A DNA stretch of 12,022 bases, from the NCBI GenBank assembly GCA_000433255.1, contig HF998241.1, positions 364-12,385 of the forward strand, written 5' to 3'. A model generated the notes under the pieces. The model made no database searches, had not been told where the DNA came from, and saw nothing but the letters and a program-made list of their open reading frames with translations. Both the position numbers and the translations under genes were made by a program. Source of the DNA: Coprobacillus sp. CAG:605. Its GTDB lineage: Bacteria > Bacillota_I > Bacilli_A > RF39 > UBA660. Of this stretch, positions 1-5,883 are shown piece by piece. Every line of letters begins with the position of its first letter. Within the stretch, counting starts at the first letter, position 1.

Positions 1-67
1 CCCGCACCGGCTATGTCAGCAGCATCGATGCGTACACTGACTACGATTCCGTTCGGCCTGCCGTTTT
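1..67 (+). repeat. DGR variable repeat (VR), 3' portion
   Basis: Bases 1-67 align without gaps to template bases 372-438. The aligned template has 22 adenines. Eleven are replaced in the VR (4 or more each to G and T/C), while none of the 45 non-adenine positions differ. The last 21 aligned bases are identical and GC-rich (core GTTCGGCCTGCCG), matching the expected initiation-of-mutagenic-homing element. Identity stops abruptly after base 67. The 5' part of the repeat is cut off by the window edge. Confidence 0.95.
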
Positions 68-143
68 TCTGAAATCTAATATCTCTATAACAGATGTAGG
101 AATAGGGACAGCTGAATCTCCGTTTCAACTAAAAGTAGGTTAA
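1..143 (+). CDS. DGR target protein, C-terminal end (partial)
   Basis: This is the 3' end of a gene that begins before the window. The frame starts at base 3 and ends in TAA at 141-143. The visible tail reads TGYVSSIDAYTDYDSVRPAV, followed by FLKSNISITDVGIGTAESPF and QLKVG. The VRPAV-FLKS ending is what I know from Bacillota DUF6273-like/C-type-lectin-fold DGR targets, whose diversified patch precedes a conserved VRPA block. The frame is certain because the variable positions are Asn codons in the template that became R, S, S, I, D, Y, T, Y and D here. I infer a secreted or surface-displayed ligand-binding protein, but the N-terminal part that would show export is outside the window. It lies directly upstream of the template repeat and is the only target visible. 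Confidence 0.85.
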   Translation, partial: RTGYVSSIDAYTDYDSVRPAVFLKSNISITDVGIGTAESPFQLKVG

Positions 144-285
144 AAGAAGATAAGAGCTAATGAAATACATGGTGGATGTATAAAAAACTATGGAGTGAGT
201 GCAGTAAACGTTGAGTCGGCTGTAGGACTTATCAACAGGAAAAACTATATAGAAAGGAAAGAAATTTAGATATTGGTTCAAAAGG

Positions 286-303
286 CTCGCCCATTAGGGC
301 GAG
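286..303 (+). other. Perfect hairpin 5' of the template repeat
   Basis: CTCGCCC and GGGCGAG form a perfect 7-bp GC-rich stem around an ATTA loop. No T-run follows, so it is not a normal intrinsic terminator. It sits about 25-40 bases before the template repeat within the 180-base spacer after the target gene. It may be the 5' structural element of the template RNA. The surrounding spacer 144-320 contains no gene with a start codon and a plausible length. From 215 to 451 one frame is open and in register with the template, but it lacks an ATG and is preceded by TGA, TGA and TAA stops. Confidence 0.55.
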
Positions 304-325
304 AAACAAAATAGGGAAATTTCGT

Positions 326-438
326 TACAAAGCGCCTAATTCGTCGAATGCGAACAACGTCTTCAACGTGAACAACACCGGCTATGTCAACAACAACAAT
401 GCGAACAATGACAACAATTCCGTTCGGCCTGCCGTTTT
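326..438 (+). repeat. DGR template repeat (TR)
   Basis: This is the invariant, AAC/AAT-rich donor sequence. Read in the target frame it gives APNSSNANNVFNVNNTGYV and then NNNNANNDNNSVRPAV, an Asn-packed version of the target's C-terminal patch. AAC codons are the classic DGR choice because adenine mutagenesis at the first two positions gives wide chemistry without stop codons. The 3' end at 438 is where TR/VR identity ends. The 5' boundary is an estimate, because the matching VR part lies outside the window. The TR transcript would be copied by the downstream reverse transcriptase into adenine-mutagenised cDNA that replaces the VR. Confidence 0.93.
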
Positions 439-582
439 GAGCAGCACCTAAGTATCATGTTTATATGGTCAAGGCTATATGAAAGAAGCTTAGGTACAGA
501 AATTTTCCTTGACTAATAGTCTAAAAATAAAGTATGTGGAGTAGAACTTATGGGAACTACTCCTTAAGCATACTAAAGACTA
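439..582 (+). ncRNA. Structured spacer RNA downstream of the DGR template
   Basis: The 144 bases between TR and the first accessory gene encode no protein but are rich in complementary segments. ACCTAAG (446-452) pairs with CTTAGGT (489-495). GTCAAGG (468-474) pairs with CCTTGAC (507-513), and the two helices cross, so together they would make a pseudoknot. TAGTCT (517-522) pairs with AGACTA (577-582). This encloses a hairpin of AGTATG/CATACT (531-536/569-574) plus GGAGTAG/CTACTCC (538-544/557-563). The last helix ends one base before the next ATG. In the Bordetella phage DGR, the RNA just 3' of the TR is required for cDNA priming and binds Avd and RT. I infer the same role here. Confidence 0.7.
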
Positions 583-963
583 ATGAATAAACTGGAAATA
601 TATAAGAATGGTAACTTCTTAAATGCTTATGAAGAAAATGCAATAATACTTCATAAGCTATTTAATTATAAAGTTATTGAAAGTGATAAACATAAATATA
701 AATGTGGTTTTCCATTAACCCAATATAATAAAATAATAAATGGTTTACAAGATAACAAAATATCATATATCGTCTATGATAATGAAACTATCTTAGAAGA
801 AAAAGATTATCATAAATTAAATAACTATGAAAAAGAATATAAAGAAGCAATGAAAAAGCTTGAACTAGATACCAAAGCTAATATAGTTTATAACAAAGTA
901 TTAAAATTAAATGATAGAAAGCTAGAAGAATTTCTAGATAAAATGTTAACATGGCTGAAATAA
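583..963 (+). CDS. MutS-domain-I-like DGR accessory protein
   Basis: This 126-residue protein resembles the mismatch-recognition N-terminal domain of MutS. The start, IYKNGNFLNAYEENAIILHK, corresponds to the MutS segment around GDFYEAFGEDA. The later GFPLTQYNKIINGLQDNKI segment corresponds to the MutS GVPYHALDxYIxxL segment, followed by an Ile/Tyr-rich strand. Small MutS-like (MSL) proteins are a known minor class of DGR accessory genes. The rest of MutS (clamp, ATPase) is absent, so this is not a repair enzyme. The C-terminal 40 residues are charged and helical. No good Shine-Dalgarno precedes the ATG, which abuts the last helix of the spacer RNA. Translation may therefore depend on RNA folding. 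Its 3' end overlaps the Avd gene by 13 bases. Possible roles are template RNA or cDNA binding, but this is inference. Confidence 0.72.
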   Translation: MNKLEIYKNGNFLNAYEENAIILHKLFNYKVIESDKHKYKCGFPLTQYNKIINGLQDNKISYIVYDNETILEEKDYHKLNNYEKEYKEAMKKLELDTKANIVYNKVLKLNDRKLEEFLDKMLTWLK

Positions 964-1304
964 CTAATAAAGAATTTATAATTTTAACTAAGAGTAAAGA
1001 CTTAATATTTTATATTGATGATATCTTAGAAAACGTTCCAAGAAAAGATATGTATTATAAAGATAGAATAAGAGATTGTTGTCATCAAATTATTTATAAT
1101 ATTATATATATAAATAATAGTAAGATAATAGATAATACTTGTTTTAGTAATATATTAACTAATATATCATTAATAGACTTATATTTAGAAAGATTAGTAA
1201 AAAAGAATTATATATCTCTTAGTACTTCGAATAAGATAGCAGTTAAATTAACTGAGATAAACAAAATGTGTAATACTTGGAGAAAAAACAGTGAAGAAAG
1301 TTAA
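951..1304 (+). CDS. avd: Avd-like DGR accessory variability determinant
   Basis: This 117-residue, almost wholly helical protein fits the Avd four-helix-bundle family (usual length about 110-130). Helix 1 spans roughly residues 8-28, ending in the family-like ENVPRKDMYYKDRIRD turn. Helices 2 and 3 follow (about 30-55 and 60-85). The final helix ends in LTEINKMCNTWRKN, which matches the typical Avd ending of a Leu-x-Glu-Ile helix closing on Trp-Arg/Lys. In characterised DGRs Avd forms a basic pentameric barrel that binds the reverse transcriptase and the TR RNA and is required for cDNA synthesis. The gene overlaps the upstream MutS-like gene by 13 bases and the RT gene by 14 bases, so all three are probably translationally coupled. 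Confidence 0.8.
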   Translation: MAEITNKEFIILTKSKDLIFYIDDILENVPRKDMYYKDRIRDCCHQIIYNIIYINNSKIIDNTCFSNILTNISLIDLYLERLVKKNYISLSTSNKIAVKLTEINKMCNTWRKNSEES

Positions 1305-2355
1305 TATTATTGATTTAGATAATGTCTATAAAGACATTATCAAAAATGTTAAGAATAAAAGAAGAATATATGAATTTGAAAAATATAAATTAGAATATCT
1401 TACTTTGTGTGCTAATATTATAAATGAAGGCAATTATAAAGGTGGTTATTACAATATCTTTATTATCTATGAACCAAAGCTTAGAGTAATAATGAGCCAA
1501 AAGCTTTTAGATAAAATAATTAATCATTATATTACTAGAACTGTATTAATTCCTAAATTAGATAAATTCTTATTAGACGAAAACACAGCAACTAGAATTA
1601 ATAAAGGCCATTCTTATGCCATTAACTTATTTAAAGAAGGAATAGAGTATTATAAACGAAGATATAAAACATTTTATTTCTTAAAACTAGATATAAAAAA
1701 ATATTTTTATAATATCGATCATGAAGTATTAAAAAGCTTAATAAAACCATATTTAGATAATGAAGAATATAAAATATTATGTTCTATAATAGATAGTACA
1801 GATTTACCTTATATTAATGAAAAAATAAGTATTCTAAGAAATAAATATAATGAAGACTTACCATACTACAAAATAGGTAAAGGCTTACCTATTGGTAATA
1901 TGACTAGTCAATTTCTAGCAGTATTCTATTTATATAAACTACATTATTTTATAAAGCATAATCTTCATATAAAGAAATTTGTTGTATATATGGATGATTA
2001 TATTTTAATTCATGAAGACAAAGAATATCTAAAATATTGTAAGAAAGTTATTGAAGAAAAGTTAAATAAAGAATATAAACTAGAATTAAACAAAAACAAA
2101 TCTATGATAACGAGGTCAAGTAGTGGCATAAACTTTTTAGGGCATAGATTTATTATAAAGGGTAATAAAACAATAATAAAAATTACCAACAGTACCAAAA
2201 GAAAAATAAAAACTGGTATTAGAAAAAATTTAAACAAATATAATAATAAATTAATTAACTATCAAAAATTGTTTAGTAGTATCACAAATTATAAGTATAG
2301 TTATATTTTTGTTAATCATAAAAAGATTAATGAAATTATAGAAAGAGAATTGTAA
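1291..2355 (+). CDS. DGR reverse transcriptase
   Basis: This 354-residue reverse transcriptase has the RT blocks in order. The N-terminal RT0/1-like region has EPKLRVIMSQKLLDKIINHY (61-80). Catalytic Asp134 lies in LKLDIKKYF. IGNMTSQ (201-207) matches the (I/V/L)GxxxSQ motif 4 that distinguishes DGR RTs from retron and group II RTs, which have QG. The active site VVYMDDYILI carries Asp235 and Asp236. GINFLGHRF (279-287) is motif 7, and a short basic thumb follows. No maturase, HNH or integrase domain is present, which excludes a group II intron. The start is GTG at 1291, preceded by GGAG at 1279-1282 inside avd. It copies TR RNA with error at adenines. The stop overlaps the next ATG (TAATG). 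Confidence 0.96.
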   Translation: MKKVNIIDLDNVYKDIIKNVKNKRRIYEFEKYKLEYLTLCANIINEGNYKGGYYNIFIIYEPKLRVIMSQKLLDKIINHYITRTVLIPKLDKFLLDENTATRINKGHSYAINLFKEGIEYYKRRYKTFYFLKLDIKKYFYNIDHEVLKSLIKPYLDNEEYKILCSIIDSTDLPYINEKISILRNKYNEDLPYYKIGKGLPIGNMTSQFLAVFYLYKLHYFIKHNLHIKKFVVYMDDYILIHEDKEYLKYCKKVIEEKLNKEYKLELNKNKSMITRSSSGINFLGHRFIIKGNKTIIKITNSTKRKIKTGIRKNLNKYNNKLINYQKLFSSITNYKYSYIFVNHKKINEIIEREL

Positions 2356-2615
2356 TGAAAAGATACGAAATAACAAAAAAATTTTATAAACATTATATAA
2401 TCTATATTTTAGTAAAAGGTAAATATAGATTATATAATGTCGATAAAGAAATAAGTAATAATTTTAAATTAGACAGAGTTAATGTAATTAAGTTGAATAA
2501 TTTAGATATAGAAAGTATTGTTGAGTATAGAGATAATAGATATGTTAATTTGTATGCAAAAACAATGATAATTAAAATTATTAATAAGTATAAAATAACT
2601 AAAAAAACTTCTTAG
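2355..2615 (+). CDS. Small basic protein coupled to the DGR reverse transcriptase
   Basis: This 86-residue protein starts at an ATG that shares a base with the RT stop codon (TAATG), so it is almost certainly translated by coupling. It is rich in Lys, Arg, Tyr and Asn with alternating hydrophobic residues. It has a beta-like N-terminal part (FYKHYIIYILVKGKYRLYNV) and a basic C-terminal helix (MIIKIINKYKITKK). I see no membrane segment, zinc motif or catalytic motif, and I do not recognise a family. A nucleic-acid-binding accessory role in the DGR is plausible from charge and position only. The stop codon lies inside the terminator stem at 2594-2645. Confidence 0.7.
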   Translation: MKRYEITKKFYKHYIIYILVKGKYRLYNVDKEISNNFKLDRVNVIKLNNLDIESIVEYRDNRYVNLYAKTMIIKIINKYKITKKTS

Positions 2616-2645
2616 TTTTTCATTCCAAGAAGTTTTTTAGTTATT
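2594..2645. terminator. Bidirectional intrinsic terminator between convergent genes
   Basis: The arm at 2594-2613 and the arm at 2627-2645 form a stem of about 19 bp with one bulged A. It is built on ACTTCTT/AAGAAGT flanked by A- and T-runs, so each strand has a U-rich tail. It includes the stop codons of both converging genes, so it should end both the DGR transcript and the nuclease transcript. Confidence 0.8.
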
Positions 2646-3472
2646 TTTAAGGTATCTTCGTCAGTATTTAAGAGTTTTATAATAGTTTTATCATCTAAGC
2701 CATTATTTTTCATATTAAGGATAGAACTTTTAATGGTTTGTTCTCTACCTTGTTCAATACCTTCTTCACGAGCATAAAATCTCTCACTAGAAATAATAGA
2801 GTTATATTCTTCTTCGTAATTACGAACAATAACGCCTTTATCAGCATCAAATGTCAACATAAAATCAACAACCCTTCTTAATATAGGATTATTACTTGCA
2901 AGCTTACTAAGCTTATCTCTATCTTTCGTACTTAAAAATACTAAGTACTCAAGCAATTCCTTCGATACACCTTTATTATATTTACAATTTGTAACATTGT
3001 CAAGCGAATACGTAACTCTTCTAATTGGTTTAAATTCTTTATTAAAATACTTATGATTATATAGATAATCTTCTTGATAAAGAAAATCTCCAACATTTAC
3101 ATCGTGACATAACACAACTTGCAAAACCTGAAAATTTTCTTTGTAGTTGCCTTTATTGTACCGACAGAAAAGTCGATATATTTCGGCAGCATAATTAGTT
3201 TCCTTTGTTAGGATATATTTTCGATAATACCTACATACTTCAAAATCAATAATCAAATTTTCGTTAACCTTAAAAGTTAAATCGGTTTCACAATATTGGC
3301 TTGTACTTTTAATATACGTTGTATCGATAAACTCACCCATCTTTACTATTTCTAAATCTATTCCGGTAATAAGACTAATCAAATTATATAAAAATTCTGG
3401 ACAATTTTTTGCAATAGCTTTAAAAACATAATCGTGAGTTAGTGGAATAACGACTGGTTTTATTGTTATCAC
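2612..3472 (-). CDS. Rpn-family (PDDEXK_2) nuclease / putative transposase-like protein
   Basis: At 286 residues this is the usual length for the Rpn/PD-(D/E)XK family (PF12784). It has the family opening LTHDYVFKAI (11-20). The core is Asp64 in ETDLTFKV, then Glu78 in LIIDFEV, corresponding to the D...ExQ/K nuclease core. The usual E-x-Q is E-V-C here (Cys80), so activity may be altered. The C-terminal part shows the family's EEGIEQGREQ stretch (236-245) and a short helix-turn-helix-like tail (GLDDKTIIKLLNTDEDTLKI). Members are DNA endonucleases that promote recombination. Older annotation calls them transposases, but no terminal repeats are seen here. The nominal GTG start overlaps the Shine-Dalgarno GGAGGTGAT. 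Codon 4, ATA at 3461-3463, sits at the ideal spacing, so the true start is uncertain. Confidence 0.85.
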   Translation of the reverse strand: MITIKPVVIPLTHDYVFKAIAKNCPEFLYNLISLITGIDLEIVKMGEFIDTTYIKSTSQYCETDLTFKVNENLIIDFEVCRYYRKYILTKETNYAAEIYRLFCRYNKGNYKENFQVLQVVLCHDVNVGDFLYQEDYLYNHKYFNKEFKPIRRVTYSLDNVTNCKYNKGVSKELLEYLVFLSTKDRDKLSKLASNNPILRRVVDFMLTFDADKGVIVRNYEEEYNSIISSERFYAREEGIEQGREQTIKSSILNMKNNGLDDKTIIKLLNTDEDTLKITKKLLGMKN

Positions 3473-3489
3473 CTCCGTTCATGCCACGT

Positions 3490-3518
3490 ATCATATAGAG
3501 TTCTAAAATAAAAGTCAA
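3490..3518 (-). promoter_or_regulatory. Promoter of the Rpn-family nuclease gene
   Basis: On the minus strand TTGACT (3513-3518) and TATGAT (3490-3495) are separated by exactly 17 bases, a near-consensus housekeeping-sigma promoter. Transcription would start near 3483. This leaves a very short leader before the Shine-Dalgarno at about 3473-3478. Confidence 0.75.
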
Positions 3519-3803
3519 AAACCCAAAAGTTATAAATTCTGCAGCAAAAACGCGTTTAAAACGCAAATTTGGTCCTAAAATTAAAAAACTACATACCTTT
3601 TTTGCAGAAATTCAAATTCTCACAAATTAAAAAAAGTTACATCTTTACATAAAAAACGTAAACTTTATTGGCGCAATCTTATCAAAAATACTTGAACTGT
3701 CCAGATATTCTAATAAAAAGACTTACTTTTGATAGCAAATGTGAACTAATAGCACACACAAAATATAATATGTTCTAACTTAAATTAATTGTAAAAAATC
3801 AAA

Positions 3804-3832
3804 TTGAAAAATACCCTAAACAATGCTAAAAT
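3804..3832 (+). promoter_or_regulatory. Promoter of the orphan helical protein gene
   Basis: TTGAAA (3804-3809) and TAAAAT (3827-3832) are 17 bases apart, with an extended -10 TGC at 3824-3826. A second TATAAT at 3833-3838 has no matching -35. The ribosome site AGGAG follows at 3842-3846. Confidence 0.65.
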
Positions 3833-3855
3833 TATAATAGTAGGAGAGGGCTAAA

Positions 3856-4686
3856 ATGATAACATATAATGAACTAAGAAAATCTATTGAAGAAGATATA
3901 TACTATTTCTTTAAAATACCCCAAGCACCATATAATACACCAGCTATTCATTTGCAAAAGAGAATAAATGACTACCTTAACTTCAAACTTAAATGGCTGT
4001 ATGCTAAAGAAAAGCCAAGTACTAAAGAAGAAATTGACAAGTTAAAACAAACATTCCATGACGAATACCTTAATATGTTAGAAGAATATTGTCTATCTTT
4101 TCTTAATGTCTTTGAACAAGAACATCATATTACCTTAAATCAACAAGCTAATTCTAAGTTAGTCCAAGACATTTTAAAGTTCGATACCGGAATAACCCCT
4201 CTAATTAATATCTCGGTAATATCTTCTTTGATTTTAAAACGAGCCACAACTTTAGCTAAATACTGTGACAATAAATTAGCCGAAAAAAGAGCATTCTTCG
4301 ACCAAGAACTAACCACTATCTTAAATACCTTTACCGCTCGTAGCTATTATCAAAATATCGAAACCGATTTAAACACTTACAAAGAACAAACTTTAAATAA
4401 CATTATGGATCGTGTTCAAGAGCTAGGCAACGTAACCCTTAGTATTTATGAAATTAAAGATAAAATAAACTATCCTGACCTAATTCAAAACTATCAATTT
4501 AATATAAAGAAAATGTTTCTCGACATTGAAGATATCTTAGATAACAAACTCTTTCTAATTGCTAAAATAAATATTCTATATAATAATAAAATAATTAATA
4601 CTGAGATATATAATATATTAAATGAAAAAATAGAAAATATAAAAAACTTTAAAACTTATAAAGAATCCTTGCTTGGTGTAGGGTAA
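3856..4686 (+). CDS. Uncharacterised helical protein
   Basis: This is a 276-residue protein I do not recognise. Almost the whole length should be alpha-helical, with charged amphipathic segments at about 22-60, 65-95 and 150-235. A hydrophobic stretch at about 113-130 (ITPLINISVISSLI) is too polar at its ends to call a membrane segment. There is no signal peptide, no Cys cluster and no catalytic motif. Its own promoter, an AGGAG ribosome site ten bases before the ATG and a hairpin after the stop mark it as a single-gene unit. Codon use differs somewhat from the neighbouring murG operon, with more C-ending codons such as ACC, CTT, TTC and TAC. This suggests a different history, possibly acquisition together with the nearby nuclease and DGR. 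That is inference only. Confidence 0.75.
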   Translation: MITYNELRKSIEEDIYYFFKIPQAPYNTPAIHLQKRINDYLNFKLKWLYAKEKPSTKEEIDKLKQTFHDEYLNMLEEYCLSFLNVFEQEHHITLNQQANSKLVQDILKFDTGITPLINISVISSLILKRATTLAKYCDNKLAEKRAFFDQELTTILNTFTARSYYQNIETDLNTYKEQTLNNIMDRVQELGNVTLSIYEIKDKINYPDLIQNYQFNIKKMFLDIEDILDNKLFLIAKINILYNNKIINTEIYNILNEKIENIKNFKTYKESLLGVG

Positions 4687-4688
4687 CA

Positions 4689-4729
4689 GACAAACAATAG
4701 TCATGACAACGCTCATGGCTACTTTTGTC
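4689..4729. terminator. Hairpin after the orphan gene, possible terminator
   Basis: TAGTCATGA (4698-4706) pairs with TCATGGCTA (4713-4721), 9 bp with one G-U. This is extended by GACAAA/TTTGTC (4689-4694/4724-4729) across a small internal loop. There is only a short CTTTT tail, so termination may be partial. Confidence 0.5.
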
Positions 4730-4746
4730 AACTAATAGTAAAAAGA

Positions 4747-4775
4747 TACTTAAAAAATACAAAGTATAGTATAAT
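4747..4775 (+). promoter_or_regulatory. Probable promoter of the murG operon
   Basis: A perfect TATAAT lies at 4770-4775, and 17 bases upstream is only a weak -35, TACTTA (4747-4752). The ribosome site AGGTGAT at 4782-4788 follows. No operator or riboswitch is seen in the 20-base leader. Confidence 0.5.
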
Positions 4776-4794
4776 ATTAGTAGGTGATTAACTA

Positions 4795-5883
4795 ATGAAG
4801 ATAATTGTAAGTGCCGGAGGTACAGGGGGACATATATACCCAGCTTTAGCTATAATAGATAAATTCTTAGAACATGATAAAAATACCGAAGTATTATATA
4901 TAGGTACCCATAATAGAATGGAAAAAGATATCGTACCAAAAAGAAATATAAAATATATACCGATAGAGATATATGGTCTAACTAAGAATATAGGACATGA
5001 TATAAAAGATATCTTTCTAATAAGGAAAGCTAAGAAGAAACTAAAGAAAATAATGTTAGAATATAAACCAGATGTAGTACTAGGTATAGGAGGATATGTA
5101 ACATACCCCGTAATAACTACGGCTAAAAAACTTAATATACCAATATTTATCCATGAACAAAATGCTATACCTGGTAAAGTAAATAAATTAACTAGTAAGT
5201 ATGCTGATATAATAGGAGTATCTTTTAAAGAAAGTATTAAGTATTTTAAAAATAAGAAAGTTATATATACAGGTAATCCAACTGGAGAGAAAGCTTTAAA
5301 TACGAAAGAGATTACAAGAAGTAGTTTAGGGTTATCTGACAATAAGAAACTAGTCGTAATAGTAATGGGTTCTTTAGGATCAATGACAATAAATAATACT
5401 ATGAAAGAGTTCTTAAAGGTTGCTAGTAATGAAGAATACCAAGTATTATATATAACAGGAAAGAACTACTATGAAGATTATAAAAATACTAAGTATAATG
5501 ATAATATTAAAGTATTGCCTTACTTAGATAACTTACCAGGGTTACTTAAAAATACAGATATCTTAGTAACTAGAGCTGGAGCGTCAACTATAGCCGAAAT
5601 AACAGCATTAAATGTTGTATCAATCTTTATACCAAGTCCATATGTTGCTAATAATCATCAATACTATAATGCCCTAGAACTTAAAAATAGTGGTTGTGGA
5701 GAAATACTTGAAGAAAAAGATTTAACTAGTGAGGGTTTAAATAATAAGATAAAAGAATTAATAAATGATAAGAATAAATATCAAAAAATAAAGAATAATT
5801 TAGGGAAAAATAAAACAATTAATAGTAGTGAAATAATCTATCAAAACATCAAGGAGTTAATTAAAAATGAAAGAAATATGTGA
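4795..5883 (+). CDS. murG: MurG, UDP-GlcNAc:lipid I N-acetylglucosaminyltransferase
   Basis: MurG adds GlcNAc to lipid I, making lipid II on the cytoplasmic face of the membrane. It is 362 residues, the normal length for this GT28 enzyme. Family motifs appear in order. The glycine-rich SAGGTGGHIYPA loop is at 6-17 and GIGGYVTYP at 97-105. HEQNAIPGKVNK (120-131) is the conserved acceptor-side segment. The second Rossmann domain opens with GSLGSMTIN (192-200). RAGASTIAEI (260-269) and IPSPYVANNHQYYNA (279-293) bind the UDP-GlcNAc donor. It begins a compact operon whose next gene, murB, overlaps it by 17 bases. Confidence 0.97.
   Translation: MKIIVSAGGTGGHIYPALAIIDKFLEHDKNTEVLYIGTHNRMEKDIVPKRNIKYIPIEIYGLTKNIGHDIKDIFLIRKAKKKLKKIMLEYKPDVVLGIGGYVTYPVITTAKKLNIPIFIHEQNAIPGKVNKLTSKYADIIGVSFKESIKYFKNKKVIYTGNPTGEKALNTKEITRSSLGLSDNKKLVVIVMGSLGSMTINNTMKEFLKVASNEEYQVLYITGKNYYEDYKNTKYNDNIKVLPYLDNLPGLLKNTDILVTRAGASTIAEITALNVVSIFIPSPYVANNHQYYNALELKNSGCGEILEEKDLTSEGLNNKIKELINDKNKYQKIKNNLGKNKTINSSEIIYQNIKELIKNERNM

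Larger units (their letters stand above)
3473..3855. other. Divergent intergenic region
   Basis: These 383 bases hold two outward promoters, listed separately, and no convincing gene. Small symmetries are present. An AAACGCGTTT palindrome at 3548-3557 overlaps a GCGTTT-A-AAACGC inverted repeat at 3552-3564. A TATCAAAA / TTTTGATA inverted repeat straddles about 3683-3755. Either could be an operator, but neither sits on a core promoter. The rest is featureless AT-rich DNA. Confidence 0.5.

Noticed and set aside
161..214. TGA read as tryptophan (mycoplasma-type code)
   Set aside because: murG ends in TGA where the next gene begins, and Trp is encoded by TGG throughout. A TAA also interrupts the same spacer frame.
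215..451. Open frame through the template repeat as a real gene
   Set aside because: There is no start codon, it is preceded by stops in frame, and the template of a DGR is normally untranslated. It is recorded as a finding, not a CDS.
2010..2237. Minus-strand 75-residue open frame inside the RT gene
   Set aside because: It lies wholly opposite the RT motif region, and its hydrophobic Leu/Ile/Phe run is the mirror of Lys/Asn-rich RT codons. It has no ribosome site.
1291..2355. Group II intron or retron RT
   Set aside because: The motif-4 sequence IGNMTSQ, the lack of maturase or HNH domains, the lack of an msr/msd-like region and the TR/VR pair all point to a DGR.
2612..3472. Calling the Rpn-family gene an insertion sequence
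   Set aside because: The family is often labelled transposase, but no terminal inverted repeats or direct repeats flank it, and it has its own promoter and shared terminator.
3548..3564. GCGTTT/AAACGC palindrome as a defined operator
   Set aside because: It is short, lies about 30 bases upstream of the -35 of the nearest promoter, and there is no second copy or known regulator to link it to.
4689..4794. Riboswitch or leader RNA before murG
   Set aside because: The predicted leader is only about 15-20 bases, and the upstream hairpin better fits the end of the previous gene.
4788..5342. Minus-strand 184-residue open frame opposite murG
   Set aside because: Shadow of the clear MurG frame; the apparent membrane protein is a by-product of AT-rich antisense.
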